Origin: Planctomycetales bacterium
GTDB lineage: Bacteria > Planctomycetota > Planctomycetia > Planctomycetales > Planctomycetaceae
Direction of reading: 5' to 3'
Assembly: GCA_028285345.1 (NCBI GenBank)
Contig: JANQPT010000041.1
Coordinates: forward strand, 248,001-312,000
DNA: 64,000 nt
Shown here: piece after piece, positions 27,337-36,304 of the stretch
Numbering within the stretch: the first letter of the stretch is position 1
Layout: each line of letters starts with the position of its first letter
Notes under the pieces: model-generated
The model's database searches: none
What the model saw: the letters and a program-made list of their open reading frames with translations, nothing else
Told to the model about the DNA's origin: nothing
Program-made: the position numbers and the translations under genes

Positions 27337-27863
27337 CCAATCCATTCCTCGGTGATTCGCCTGATGAAGGTCGCTGATTCTCCCCCGTTGTAAGTGGCGA
27401 AACGACAAGTATCAACGCAGGGCGGCGAATTCCGCCGGTTTGCGCCCATTCGCCAAGATGAAAAATCGCTGCATCCTCAGTGGCAATCCTCTTGCAATGG
27501 CTCACGCGACGTTTAGAATAAATAATCTAGGAAATAGTCTCGACATAACAACCTAGCAGACAGCATGTTGTGGTGTCGAAGCTGCGGGATGGATCGATTG
27601 GCGCGGGGAAAGCGATCGTACCGTCTAGCGGCCGACGTTTTCTCGGCTCCTCAGCACCCCCCAACGTCAAGAGACGATCCGCACAGATCCGGCTCGTCGT
27701 CGAATACATTGAGAATCAGCACGTCCGGCAGGCATCGCTTGATCGTCGTCGTGGTCACGACAGCACAGCGACGAGGACTGCCGCGAGGAAAGAGCCTTGG
27801 ACCGGACGGAGCCCATTGTCTGAGAGACCATTCAGACGCCATTTACTTCCGGAGTGACACGGT
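27337..27863. other. Long intergenic region with possible promoter
   Basis: These 527 bases lie between rph (divergent) and the HTH acidic-repeat gene. A plus-strand frame at 27570-27857 overlaps others and has no motifs; I do not accept it. A sigma-70-like pair is annotated at 27492-27519. The remainder could be a long 5' leader or hold a small RNA, but no clear structure was seen. Confidence 0.45.
27492..27519 (+). promoter_or_regulatory. Possible sigma-70-type promoter
   Basis: TTGCAA at 27492-27497 (4/6 to TTGACA) and TAGAAT at 27514-27519 (5/6 to TATAAT) are separated by 16 bases. It lies about 345 bases upstream of the start at 27864, implying a long leader or an unannotated small transcript. 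Confidence 0.28.
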
Positions 27864-29399
27864 ATGACCAAAAAGTATTTGAGTTTGGAAGAAGCCGCAG
27901 ACGCGTTGGGACTTCAGCCGGACGAATTGAACCAACTCAGAGAGAAACGCGAGATTCGCGCGTTTTCCGACCGCGGTTCTTGGAAGTTCCGTCCGGAAGA
28001 CGTTGACAACTTGAAGCGCAGCCGCCAAGTCGATTCTTCGAAGGAAGCTGAGCTCACCGACGCCTCTGACGATTCCGACGCCGACTTCGGAGCGACATTC
28101 GTTGATGATGGCGATTCCGGAGCCGATATCGTGCTGGGAGACTCGGGTGCCGATATGGTTCTCGACGACGGCGACGACAGCAACCCCGATGAGCAAAGCA
28201 CGATTGTCCGTCGGCGTGAGGGGGATGATTCCAGTTCGGACAGCGACGTCAAATTGGTGTTCGACGACGCTCTGATGGCCGAAGGAGGCAGCAGCGAAGA
28301 AATCGCACTCTCCCCCATCGGTGAGTCGGACAGCGATGTGCGGCTGACCGCCGACTCTTCAGTCGACGGCGGCAGTGACAGCGACGTCAAACTCGTTGGC
28401 GGTTCCAGCGTCGAAATCGAGAAACTCGGCAGCGGCAGCGATAGCGACGTCAGCTTGGTCGGCTCGAGTTCCGATGAGAGCGGCGGCAGCGACAGCGACG
28501 TGCAGTTGATTCAGACTTCGGAAAACGAGGCTGAGAATTTCGTGGCTCCGCCCACGAACATGGCATCGGAATACGACGTCAGTCTGGGCAGCGAAGTTTC
28601 GGAAGACTCGGAAGGCAGTTCGGTCATGGCCGGCGACAGCGGCCTCTCCCTGGAAGACGATAGCGGAATCGCGCTGGAATCCGACAGCGGAATCTCCTTG
28701 GAATCGGACAGCGGGCTCAGCCTGGAATCCGACAGCGGCCTTTCTCTGGCCAGCGATAGCGGAATCTCCTTGGCAGACGACAGCGGCCTCTCCCTGGCGG
28801 GAGACAGCGGCATCTCGCTCGTCGGTCCCGATGACAGCGGAATCTCGCTGGACGGCACCGAAGACAAGACCGAAGCATTTTCAGTCATCGACGATTCCGA
28901 CAAGGGCGAGGCCAACGATACGCACCTGGAAGTCCCCGCCGTTGTCGATGAAGAAAGCGATTTCGAGTTTTCGACCAATCTGCTCGATACCGACAGCGAA
29001 ACCAGCGTCATCACGCTGGACGACGAAGACATCGACGAGGAATCGGCCGTATTTGAGGAGAGTCAAGAACTCGACTTCGAAGGCGAAGGCTTCGACGATG
29101 AGGTCCTAACTGAAGGCGAAGAGATCGACCTCATCGGTGCCGGCGAAGAGGATTTCGCGGACGCGATGCTCACCGGCGAAAGCCACACCGGATTAGGAGC
29201 GGCCGGCGGACGCATGGCTCGCCCCGTCGAACAAGATTGGGGCCTGGGAACAAAAGTCGGCCTTTGGATCGGCACGCTGACGATGGTCGTCGGACTGGTC
29301 ATGATGTATGACGTTGTCAACACGATGTGGGGTGACGCGAAGCCCGACCAGGAAGTGCAGACCGGCGTCCTCATCAACTTCTTCTCCGGCCTGTTTTAA
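27864..29399 (+). CDS. Membrane-tethered HTH protein with acidic Asp-Ser repeats
   Basis: A 511-residue protein. Residues 3-50 form an excisionase/MerR-like HTH (LSLEEAADALGLQPDEL...WKFRPEDVDNL), similar in layout to the HTH of the EIIA fusion at 8380. Residues about 115-230 contain five SDSDV-x-L units. Residues 258-331 contain nine DSG(I/L)SL-type octapeptide repeats. A further acidic stretch follows, and a single membrane helix lies near 470-490 (VGLWIGTLTMVVGLVMM). This suggests a DNA-binding head in the cytoplasm and an acidic stalk anchored in the membrane. A strong terminator follows 58 bases after the stop. Function unknown. Confidence 0.75.
   Translation: MTKKYLSLEEAADALGLQPDELNQLREKREIRAFSDRGSWKFRPEDVDNLKRSRQVDSSKEAELTDASDDSDADFGATFVDDGDSGADIVLGDSGADMVLDDGDDSNPDEQSTIVRRREGDDSSSDSDVKLVFDDALMAEGGSSEEIALSPIGESDSDVRLTADSSVDGGSDSDVKLVGGSSVEIEKLGSGSDSDVSLVGSSSDESGGSDSDVQLIQTSENEAENFVAPPTNMASEYDVSLGSEVSEDSEGSSVMAGDSGLSLEDDSGIALESDSGISLESDSGLSLESDSGLSLASDSGISLADDSGLSLAGDSGISLVGPDDSGISLDGTEDKTEAFSVIDDSDKGEANDTHLEVPAVVDEESDFEFSTNLLDTDSETSVITLDDEDIDEESAVFEESQELDFEGEGFDDEVLTEGEEIDLIGAGEEDFADAMLTGESHTGLGAAGGRMARPVEQDWGLGTKVGLWIGTLTMVVGLVMMYDVVNTMWGDAKPDQEVQTGVLINFFSGLF
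28635..28856 (+). repeat. Tandem 24-base coding repeat (DSG[I/L]SLxx, nine copies)
   Basis: Nine in-frame copies of an eight-residue unit DSG(I/L)(S/A)L followed by two variable residues occur in the HTH protein at 27864; the eighth copy has two extra residues. Codon differences between copies show they are diverged rather than freshly duplicated. The repeat makes an extremely acidic, serine-rich stalk. Confidence 0.85.
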
Positions 29400-29456
29400 G
29401 CCGACTGCGGCACACGCCGCATCACAGTTCGCCTACCTGATCACACCGTCAATCAT

Positions 29457-29487
29457 CTCCCCCAACTCCCGTTGGGGGAGTTTTTTT
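29457..29487 (+). terminator. Rho-independent terminator
   Basis: A perfect 10-base stem CTCCCCCAAC / GTTGGGGGAG with a four-base loop is followed directly by seven T residues. It lies 58 bases after the stop of the HTH acidic-repeat gene and is the clearest intrinsic terminator in the window. Confidence 0.92.
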
Positions 29488-29821
29488 GTTGCCGAGTCCC
29501 CTACTCCGATGACGTCTGATCTTTAAAGAATCCAAGATGAGAAACCTCGATCTTCGTCTTGGCACCCGCTGATGATATCGCTATAACCCGCCGCTACTTG
29601 AACCTCCGCCGCCGGGCAACTCGTTCGGCCCACACTGAGGTTCGAGCCACTTCGAGTCTCTCAAAACTACACGTTACAATCTATTCCAATCGACTGTTGC
29701 GCAAGATGTCTGCACCAGCAGGCCCATCTTCGCCAATCCCCCGGTCGTAGCCCGCGATGACGCCCTCCCGTTTTCGGGATCATTCGCGGCGCGTCGTGCT
29801 GGATGGGAAAGGAGTCCCCAC

Positions 29822-30655
29822 GTGTCTTCATCCATGCGAATCTTGATCTTGTGCGCCCTTGGTGCGGTCGCTTGCGGTCAATCGGGATGCAGCGCTGTTC
29901 CCCGCAGCCGGCTCTCCCAAAGCCAAAACCGCGCCCGGCAACTGTACGAACAAAACCGCGCACTGGCGGCCGACCGGCAGAACATCCACAACAACGCCAC
30001 CGGTCTTGCCGCACAAAACCAGCAAATGCAGCAGGAGTTGGCCTCGCTTCGCAACGCTCACGAAACGGATCGCCAAATGCTGGCCAGCGCACAAGGCGAA
30101 CGGGACAAACTCCGCGAACGCTATACGCAATTGCTTGACAGCACACGCAACGCAAACAGCCCTCTCTCCGCGGAATCCACCCGCCAATTCCAAGATTTGG
30201 CCCGCCGATATCCCAACTTTGAGTTCGATCCGCAGACGGGGGTCAGCAAGTTTCACTCCGATGTGTTGTTTGCATCCGGTAGCGCCCAAGTTCAGCAAAA
30301 CTCGCAATCCCTATTGCGGGAGTTCACGCAGATTCTCAACCAGGGCGACGCGAAAGACCTGAACATCTTGATCGTGGGACATACCGACGACCGGCGGATC
30401 GCCAAGCGCTCTACGAAAGCGAAACACCCCTCCAACATGCACCTCTCAGCCCACCGTGCGATCAACGTTCGCGACACGCTGGCCAAAAGCGGCCTACAGA
30501 AACAGCGGATGGGAATTGCTGGTTACGGTCCCTATCAGCCTCGCGTCGCCAACCGGGACAACAAATCGCGTCAGGAAAACCGTCGCGTAGAAATCTTTGT
30601 GCTGGCCCCCAACGCGCCGATCGCGAGTCTCGACTCGGGCATCGGGCCGCACTAA
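29822..30655 (+). CDS. OmpA/Pal-like peptidoglycan-binding lipoprotein
   Basis: A 277-residue protein. GTG 29822 lies seven bases after GGAG; an ATG at 29834 is also in frame. The N-terminus is a signal peptide with a weak lipobox (AVAC) and a nearby second cysteine. Residues about 35-110 are a Gln/Asn/Arg-rich coiled coil. The C-terminal OmpA domain (about 140-265) has the FASGSAQVQ strand, GHTDDRR, and the NRRVEIFV ending that binds diaminopimelate. It anchors the envelope to peptidoglycan or a related wall. It stands alone after the terminator-bearing region. Confidence 0.88.
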   Translation: MSSSMRILILCALGAVACGQSGCSAVPRSRLSQSQNRARQLYEQNRALAADRQNIHNNATGLAAQNQQMQQELASLRNAHETDRQMLASAQGERDKLRERYTQLLDSTRNANSPLSAESTRQFQDLARRYPNFEFDPQTGVSKFHSDVLFASGSAQVQQNSQSLLREFTQILNQGDAKDLNILIVGHTDDRRIAKRSTKAKHPSNMHLSAHRAINVRDTLAKSGLQKQRMGIAGYGPYQPRVANRDNKSRQENRRVEIFVLAPNAPIASLDSGIGPH

Positions 30656-30827
30656 CCACAGCGGCCCCGTCACAGCCCCCCATGGCGCAAACTGTTTCCT
30701 CCGGAGCGAACCGGCTTGATGTTCTCCGGAGCAACCCGCCTCTCATTCTGGAGATGGCCTTGCCAGGATTCCGAAATATCTTCTAGATTACGCATCAATA
30801 AACTCCCGGGGATCTGTGGAAACAGGC

Positions 30828-31904
30828 ATGGAAGGACTGTCCGCACGACGTGAAACAGCCGCCGCCGATCGTGTTGCGCGGCAAGAGCCACGCCCGGACC
30901 ATCCCATCTTAAAAGGCCCCAGCCGACTTTGGGTTCGGGCCGTCGGCGACAAACATCGTCCCGACCGGCAAGACCCGGAACGGTTCCTGTTTTCGATCAT
31001 CATCCCTGCCTACAATTACGGCCGCTTTGTGGCCCGTGCGATCGAATCGGCTTTGGAGCAAGAGGGCGACGATTTCGAAGTTTTGGTGATTGACGACGGC
31101 TCCACCGACAATACGCGGGAGGTCGTCTCCCGGTTTGAAGATCGCGTCAGCTATTTCCATCACGAAAACCGCGGACAATCGGCCACGCGCAATCGCGGCA
31201 TCGATCTGGCCTGCGGGCGCTATCTGGTTTTCCTCGATGCGGACGACAAACTGCTTCCCGGAGCCTTGTCGCACCTCCGTCAGGCCGTGTTGGACGATCC
31301 CAACCTGGGAATGGTGTTCGGACAACACTTCGCCGTCTGCGAGCAGGGCATTCGTGTTCCGGGAAAGCCGCATCCACATATGCGGTCCCCCATGCAAAAC
31401 TTCCACAGTTTCCTCGACCGTGAATTCGGTATCTGCAACGGCACGGCCGCCGTACGTCGCGACGTCTTCGACATCGTGCGCTACCCCGAACATATTCGCA
31501 ACGGCGAAGACTTGCCGGTCTTCGCCGCAACGCTGCTGAACTTCCCATGCCGCTCGATTCCGCAGACATTGCTCGAAGTTCACGCCCATGACGGTCGCGT
31601 GCGGCGAAATGTCGACGCCATTCGCCGCACGGCTGAACAAGTGATCGACGAATTGTTCGATCCGGCACACATGTGCGACGAGGCGCTGCAATTTCGCCCG
31701 CTGTTCGCCTCGCGAAAATACCTCTCCATGGCACGCTCATTCTACCGTGCGGGACTTTACGTCGAATCGCGGCGCTACTACTACAAAGCCGTCGCCACCC
31801 AGCAGCGCCGCCTGCTCAACGCGACCGCGACGTTTCGCTTTCTCAAGAGCTTCGTTCGCCAAACGATGGCCGTCGTCGGGCTTGATTCGCGCAGCGCCCA
31901 ATAG
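30828..31904 (+). CDS. Glycosyltransferase family 2
   Basis: A 358-residue protein from ATG 30828; a GTG at 30816 is an alternative. A GT-A domain begins at about 45 with FSIIIPAYNYGRF, continues with VLVIDDGSTDNT, and has the metal-binding FLDADD near residue 135. GEDLPVF may supply the catalytic acidic residue. The C-terminal 80 residues are helical and basic. No membrane segments are visible, so it probably acts at the inner face on a lipid- or protein-linked acceptor. No glycan cluster surrounds it, so acceptor and donor are unknown. Confidence 0.9.
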   Translation: MEGLSARRETAAADRVARQEPRPDHPILKGPSRLWVRAVGDKHRPDRQDPERFLFSIIIPAYNYGRFVARAIESALEQEGDDFEVLVIDDGSTDNTREVVSRFEDRVSYFHHENRGQSATRNRGIDLACGRYLVFLDADDKLLPGALSHLRQAVLDDPNLGMVFGQHFAVCEQGIRVPGKPHPHMRSPMQNFHSFLDREFGICNGTAAVRRDVFDIVRYPEHIRNGEDLPVFAATLLNFPCRSIPQTLLEVHAHDGRVRRNVDAIRRTAEQVIDELFDPAHMCDEALQFRPLFASRKYLSMARSFYRAGLYVESRRYYYKAVATQQRRLLNATATFRFLKSFVRQTMAVVGLDSRSAQ

Positions 31905-32009
31905 AATGAATCGCGTCAATCTCCGGCGTGACAGAGTTCGTATTGATCGACGCACCGGTTTCCGCCAGAATTTCCGTAGTGCCGATTCGGCAACGGATCG
32001 ACGTCGCCC

Positions 32010-32858
32010 GTGGCGGGCAGCTTGGTGAGAAACATCGTGGCTGGCAGTCTCTCAAAACGACAACGGAAACAAACAACAGTTCGGCGCGTGCCGACCGTCT
32101 GTCTGGTGTTTGTCGCATGCGCCGCATGGATCGCCGGCCAAGTTCGCGCGGAAGAATCTGCCAATCGGCCAATTCCAGCAGCTGACCCGCCACATGTTCT
32201 GGTGATCTTCATCGGCGGCATCGATTCTGATCCCACGCCCGCTCAGATCGCAGGCACAGAGCTTAAGAATCGGGGCAATAGCGGCATGTACCAACTTTGC
32301 GGAGAGATTCAAGATGATCGGATCGCCTGCGAGTACTTCAATTGGAACGGCACCCGCGCCGGCGACATCAGTGCAAAGAAGCCGCCGCTGACGGCGGCCA
32401 TCATCAACAGGATCCGCGCACATCTCGATCAGAATCCCAGCGGCAGGACCGTCGTCGTCGGCAACAGTTGGGGCGGGCACACCGCGTGGGAGTCTGCCAG
32501 AGAATTGGTGAATAGTCCGCGTCCGCTGGCAATCGACCGCGTGATCTTTCTCGACCCCTCTTCGACAGGGCGAGCAATCGCGCGCCGCCCGAATAAACTG
32601 CCCATCAATATCAAGCAAGCCGTCAATTACTACACGCACAACGTATTCTGTTGGGGGCCGTGGACCGATGAGCGGATTCGTTCAATTGATCTCGGAGATC
32701 CTGCGCTGGGCTACGTACGCAATGGCAAGCCGGCATACGCCTCCTCCTTCGATCCACAGGCTCATATCGCGGCGGAATGGGATCAGCGGATCCACGCCGA
32801 AATCAAGGCCGACATTCTGAGATTTATTGCGGACGACGACGAAGTCACGAAGGAGTAG
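32010..32858 (+). CDS. Exported alpha/beta hydrolase-like protein
   Basis: Up to 282 residues from GTG 32010; GTG 32037 may be the true start, because a basic stretch then leads into a signal peptide (TVCLVFVACAAWIAG...VRAEE). The mature protein begins with HVLVIFIGGID, a typical beta strand and oxyanion turn. It carries a nucleophile-elbow sequence GNSWGG (serine of GxSxG) about 130 residues later. Candidate catalytic acid and histidine are less obvious, possibly FLDPSS and a late histidine in DPQAHIA. A secreted lipase/esterase-like or thioesterase-like role is plausible but unproven. Confidence 0.7.
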   Translation: MAGSLVRNIVAGSLSKRQRKQTTVRRVPTVCLVFVACAAWIAGQVRAEESANRPIPAADPPHVLVIFIGGIDSDPTPAQIAGTELKNRGNSGMYQLCGEIQDDRIACEYFNWNGTRAGDISAKKPPLTAAIINRIRAHLDQNPSGRTVVVGNSWGGHTAWESARELVNSPRPLAIDRVIFLDPSSTGRAIARRPNKLPINIKQAVNYYTHNVFCWGPWTDERIRSIDLGDPALGYVRNGKPAYASSFDPQAHIAAEWDQRIHAEIKADILRFIADDDEVTKE

Positions 32859-33382
32859 AGCGTTATCACTCAGCATTCGGATGATTCATCCAGGCGGCCG
32901 CTCCCCGAAGAGTAAGTCCTGACAACACTCTCGCAAACGTTCGTTGCAATCTTTGCAGCCTGTCTGTGCAACAATGGGCATAGTTGGTTTCACTCGATCA
33001 CGTCGCCGTTGACGTCCGCCGCTCGGTCCGCCTGACACAAGTCCCCGACGGACAAAGAGATGTCCGAACCAGCTGTGCTGTGGCGTTAGCGATGCATCAG
33101 CGCCGCCCCCGTTATGGCATAGGATTTGCTCCTGGACAGAGTTACGCTTCGGAAAAGGCATTTCAATTAGCATGTTCGTCCACTTGAAAAAGACGAAAAT
33201 GTCCAATTCCGATCTACACAGAATGAATTAAGATCGCTATCTTTGCCAACAGGTTTTGACGGTCCATTGGCCGTCAAAACGGCGGTGAAGATTAGCTTTA
33301 GAGAATGCATCCCGGTTGCGCCATTGCTTTGGTCTTCGCCGCATGAGGGATCGTTTTCTACATCGGCACAAGGAACCGCACA
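32859..33382. other. Intergenic region
   Basis: These 524 bases separate the hydrolase and BON genes. A minus-strand frame at 32886-33206 is poor in gene-like features and rejected. The main structure is the palindrome annotated at 33253-33280. The BON gene has an AAGGAA Shine-Dalgarno-like sequence near 33369. Confidence 0.5.
33253..33280. promoter_or_regulatory. Perfect inverted repeat upstream of BON gene
   Basis: Ten-base arms GTTTTGACGG and CCGTCAAAAC are separated by eight bases. No T tract follows in either direction. The position, 103 bases before the BON gene start, fits an operator or an RNA hairpin in the leader. Confidence 0.4.
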
Positions 33383-33694
33383 ATGAGCAAGCCCGCAACC
33401 ACCACTGCCTCCCCCGACGTTGCTGAAGCGTCGGTGTCAGCCGCAAGGCAACCCTGCGCGGAAGTCTCACCCCATCGCATCGAAGAGGAAGTGAGGCGAT
33501 GTCTCGCTGCCAGCCCGCAATTAAGAATCCACTCACTCGTCGTTCGCCGGATCGATCAGGGGATCTGTCTCCAGGGTGTCGTTGATTCGCCCGAAAGCAC
33601 CCGGGATGCCTGTTCCATTGCCCGAACCGTCAGCGGTGTCGACCGTGTGCTCAATCGCCTGATGGTTGCGCCAAGTGCGCCCGCCCGGAATTAG
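33383..33694 (+). CDS. Small BON domain protein
   Basis: A 103-residue protein without signal peptide. After about 30 Ser/Ala-rich residues, a BON-like domain occupies about 33-95: an IEEEVRRCLAAS helix, IHSLVVRRIDQGICLQGVV strands, and a VSGVDRVLNRL ending. BON domains bind phospholipids or glycans, usually in the envelope; here location is uncertain because no export signal is visible. The convergent metallopeptidase gene ends 47 bases downstream. Confidence 0.8.
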   Translation: MSKPATTTASPDVAEASVSAARQPCAEVSPHRIEEEVRRCLAASPQLRIHSLVVRRIDQGICLQGVVDSPESTRDACSIARTVSGVDRVLNRLMVAPSAPARN

Positions 33695-33741
33695 CCCCCG
33701 GCCCCGACAATGACGTGCGGAGCAACTGCGTAGAAACTCAT

Positions 33742-35253
33742 CTACCGCGACCGCTTCGGCGGTGACGGCAAGCGGCGCACCTTGACACGGTACGCGCCTG
33801 AGTTATCCGCCAATTCTCCCCAGAAGTCGTTCACGCGGAAGTAGAGTGTCCCCGGCTCAGTCGGTGTCAGCACATTGCGCTTGCCGACTCCCACCGTTGC
33901 CTTCTGCGCTATTTTCGTAACGGTATCCGGCACAATTCTGGCCATTAACATTCCCAACGGTCGGTCGGCGTGATAGCGAATCGTCACTCCGTCCGCTTCA
34001 GACTCCCAAGGACGGGGATGCACTGCCAAAACCACCCTCCCGTCCGCACTGATCTCGTATGTCTCACCCGGTTTGACAGACAGTCCGCTTGACTGCCAAC
34101 CACGATCGGCGGCAACATCATCCTCCGCTTCGCTGCCGACTTCCAAAGCGCGGCCTGATTTCCAATCGATCACGGACCGCTCGACGTCGTATCCGTAATC
34201 CAAATCAGCGGCGAAAAACGCCCAGTCTCGATTCATCTCCACCTGATCAGGCTGAAACACCTCTTGAAAACGTCTGACAAACGCCGATCCCTCCTGATAG
34301 TCGCGCAGTTCGTGGAATCGGTCGCGATAGCGGGGATGAGTATCCAAGAATTTGCATAGCGCCCAAGACCACACGTACGCTTTGGTCTCGAGAAACGAGT
34401 TTCCCGAGTAGGCGAAGATTTCGTCCAAAGATTGGACACGGCCGGCGGATCGTTCGCCGGCGAGAATCTGCAGCCGCCCCCAGCCACGGACATCGAGCGA
34501 CGCGCCCGGCATGATACGAAACGTGCTGCGTCCCGGTGCGGAGGTTCGATGTGTTCCAAACAGTTCGGCCATGCCTTCGATATACCACAGCGGTGGACTC
34601 ACCTGCGGCATGATCGTCATGAAGCAATGCGTTCCCTCGTGCACCATCAGATGCCGCCGATAGAAATCGTGCTCCTGCTCGTTCATCCAAAATTCCGCGC
34701 CGCGGTGCCGCCCGTGCGGAAAATCAGGGAGATCATCAGGCAGTAGCCCGGTCTCCAGAAACAGCCGGCGGTCACGCATGATGTAACCGGTCATCTGAAA
34801 ATCGCTCTCCGCACGATCCGGCGGCAGCGGACCGAAATACTCCTCCCAAGCGGCATACGCCCGGTCCATCAGTTCCGGCAGCGGTCGCACCAACTCCGGA
34901 GGCAAATCGGAATAGAGTTTTAGCCGCCGCGACTCGTACAAATGGATGCCCAAGTCCGCCAGCGCTTGATCGTCATGCTGCGGCCTCGCATCATCGGGCC
35001 GGTAAATGATCGCCGGTTCCGGCTTCTGAGGGGGAGGGTCCGCAACTTTTTGCGGCGGCGGGTCGGGAGACTCTGAAGCGCCCTGGGAAGGCCCTGCGTC
35101 CGACGTCGTTTTTGAGGCAGTCTGCTTCGGCGGTTTTGCGCCGTCGCTCTCTCCGGAACATCCGGCGCTCAGCAGAGCCAATCCGGCCAATGCCGCCGCA
35201 GAGACCAGGTGCACCGCTGTTGTCACTCCGTTTTCCCGAAACGTCCCTGACAT
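33742..35253 (-). CDS. Metallopeptidase-like lipoprotein (HEGTH)
   Basis: A 503-residue protein with a lipobox (LLSAGC) after a short signal peptide, then a Pro/Ser/Thr/Lys-rich linker to about residue 75. A central domain at about 80-355 carries HEGTH at 205-209 and the later YIEGMAELF, which together match a zinc gluzincin pattern as in DUF1570-type proteins. The C-terminal 120 residues look like a beta-sandwich, with GTLYFRVNDFWGEL as seen in carbohydrate or lectin-like modules. It is probably a periplasmic or surface lipoprotein protease. It is divergent from the isomerase-like gene at 35386. Confidence 0.75.
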   Translation of the reverse strand: MSGTFRENGVTTAVHLVSAAALAGLALLSAGCSGESDGAKPPKQTASKTTSDAGPSQGASESPDPPPQKVADPPPQKPEPAIIYRPDDARPQHDDQALADLGIHLYESRRLKLYSDLPPELVRPLPELMDRAYAAWEEYFGPLPPDRAESDFQMTGYIMRDRRLFLETGLLPDDLPDFPHGRHRGAEFWMNEQEHDFYRRHLMVHEGTHCFMTIMPQVSPPLWYIEGMAELFGTHRTSAPGRSTFRIMPGASLDVRGWGRLQILAGERSAGRVQSLDEIFAYSGNSFLETKAYVWSWALCKFLDTHPRYRDRFHELRDYQEGSAFVRRFQEVFQPDQVEMNRDWAFFAADLDYGYDVERSVIDWKSGRALEVGSEAEDDVAADRGWQSSGLSVKPGETYEISADGRVVLAVHPRPWESEADGVTIRYHADRPLGMLMARIVPDTVTKIAQKATVGVGKRNVLTPTEPGTLYFRVNDFWGELADNSGAYRVKVRRLPSPPKRSR

Positions 35254-35385
35254 TCTGAATACTCAGCCGGTCGAATTTGAAGATCGCGAGAAGGTCCCCT
35301 ATTATAACGCAGAATCCCGGCGCAGCATTGCCCGGATCGGCCGGATCAAGCGCCCTTTTTTCTAAATGCCAAACTCTGTGTGCCA

Positions 35386-36198
35386 ATGTCGCAATTTCTG
35401 TATTCGCTCAACAGCAGCACCATACGGCCCGCCGGACTGCTGGACAAAATTCGGATCGCGGCTGACGCCGGTTATGCCGGGATCGAACTCTGGCACGACG
35501 ACATTGGAGCTCATTTGAAACAGGGCGGGCATTTGCACGACATCGCGGATGCGCTGGGCGAACACAATCTGCGCGTCCCCACTACGATTCATCTCAAAGG
35601 CTGGTTCGAATCGGCCGGCGGTGAGCACATCGAGACGATGGATCTCTGCAAATGGAAGATGGAACAAGCCGCCGCCGTTGGCGCTGAATACATTATCGCC
35701 GGTCCGCCACGGGGAGTCGCCGACCGGGCACTGGGGACGGAGAATTATCGAGAATTGCTGGCCGTCGGCCACGAAATCGGCGTCAAGCCGGCAATGGAGT
35801 TCTTGGGGTTTGTGGAGGACGTCAACACCATTGAAGACGCGTTGGAAATCATCACCGCCGCCGACCATCCCGACGCAACACTCGTCCTCGACCCCTTCCA
35901 CATCTTTCGCGGCGGGGGATCGCTGGAGAGCATCTCCAAACTCTCGGCCGACCAAATCGCCATCTGCCACTTCAACGACGCCCCCGCCGAACCGCCGCGC
36001 GAAAACCAACAGGATCGTGACCGGGTCTATCCCGGAGAGGGAATCCTCGATCTACCGCGAATGATCAGTCTGCTGAAAGAAATCGGCTACGATCGTTGGC
36101 TGTCTCTGGAGTTGTTTAATGAAGATCTCTGGCAGCAAGACCCGCTGGAAGTCGCCCGCACGGGGCTCGAAAAAATGTGCGCCATCGCGGAGGCGTAG
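35386..36198 (+). CDS. Sugar phosphate isomerase/epimerase family (TIM barrel)
   Basis: A 270-residue protein starting with ATG 35386 (MSQFLYSLNSSTIRP). It follows the AP-endonuclease-2/xylose-isomerase-like barrel: AGYAGIELWHDDIG early, MEFLGFVEDV with a glutamate ligand, LVLDPFHIF with Asp and His ligands, ICHFNDAP, and a late LSLELFNEDLW glutamate. These residues form the divalent metal site of the family. The substrate is unknown; myo-inositol or hydroxypyruvate-type isomerases are relatives. It has no export signal. The methyltransferase gene follows after 106 bases. Confidence 0.88.
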   Translation: MSQFLYSLNSSTIRPAGLLDKIRIAADAGYAGIELWHDDIGAHLKQGGHLHDIADALGEHNLRVPTTIHLKGWFESAGGEHIETMDLCKWKMEQAAAVGAEYIIAGPPRGVADRALGTENYRELLAVGHEIGVKPAMEFLGFVEDVNTIEDALEIITAADHPDATLVLDPFHIFRGGGSLESISKLSADQIAICHFNDAPAEPPRENQQDRDRVYPGEGILDLPRMISLLKEIGYDRWLSLELFNEDLWQQDPLEVARTGLEKMCAIAEA

Positions 36199-36304
36199 TG
36201 CCATTTTCAAAACCCCGTTGCGCCCGTCCTAGGGACCTGCACACAAGAATCTGCGAGATTTATCAAAGGGTCTTGAAAGCCGTCTTAGTTTCCGGAGCTT
36301 AACA

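Noticed and set aside
27570..27857. Short plus-strand open frame before the HTH acidic-repeat gene
   Set aside because: Overlapping alternative frames exist, and the translation is Arg/Ser-rich without any motif.
28635..28856. Direct repeats resembling a CRISPR array
   Set aside because: The 24-base repeats are in frame, diverged, contiguous without spacers, and encode the DSG octapeptide stalk.
32886..33206. Minus-strand open frame in the 524-base gap
   Set aside because: Poorly coding-like, no motif, and no start context. Left as intergenic.
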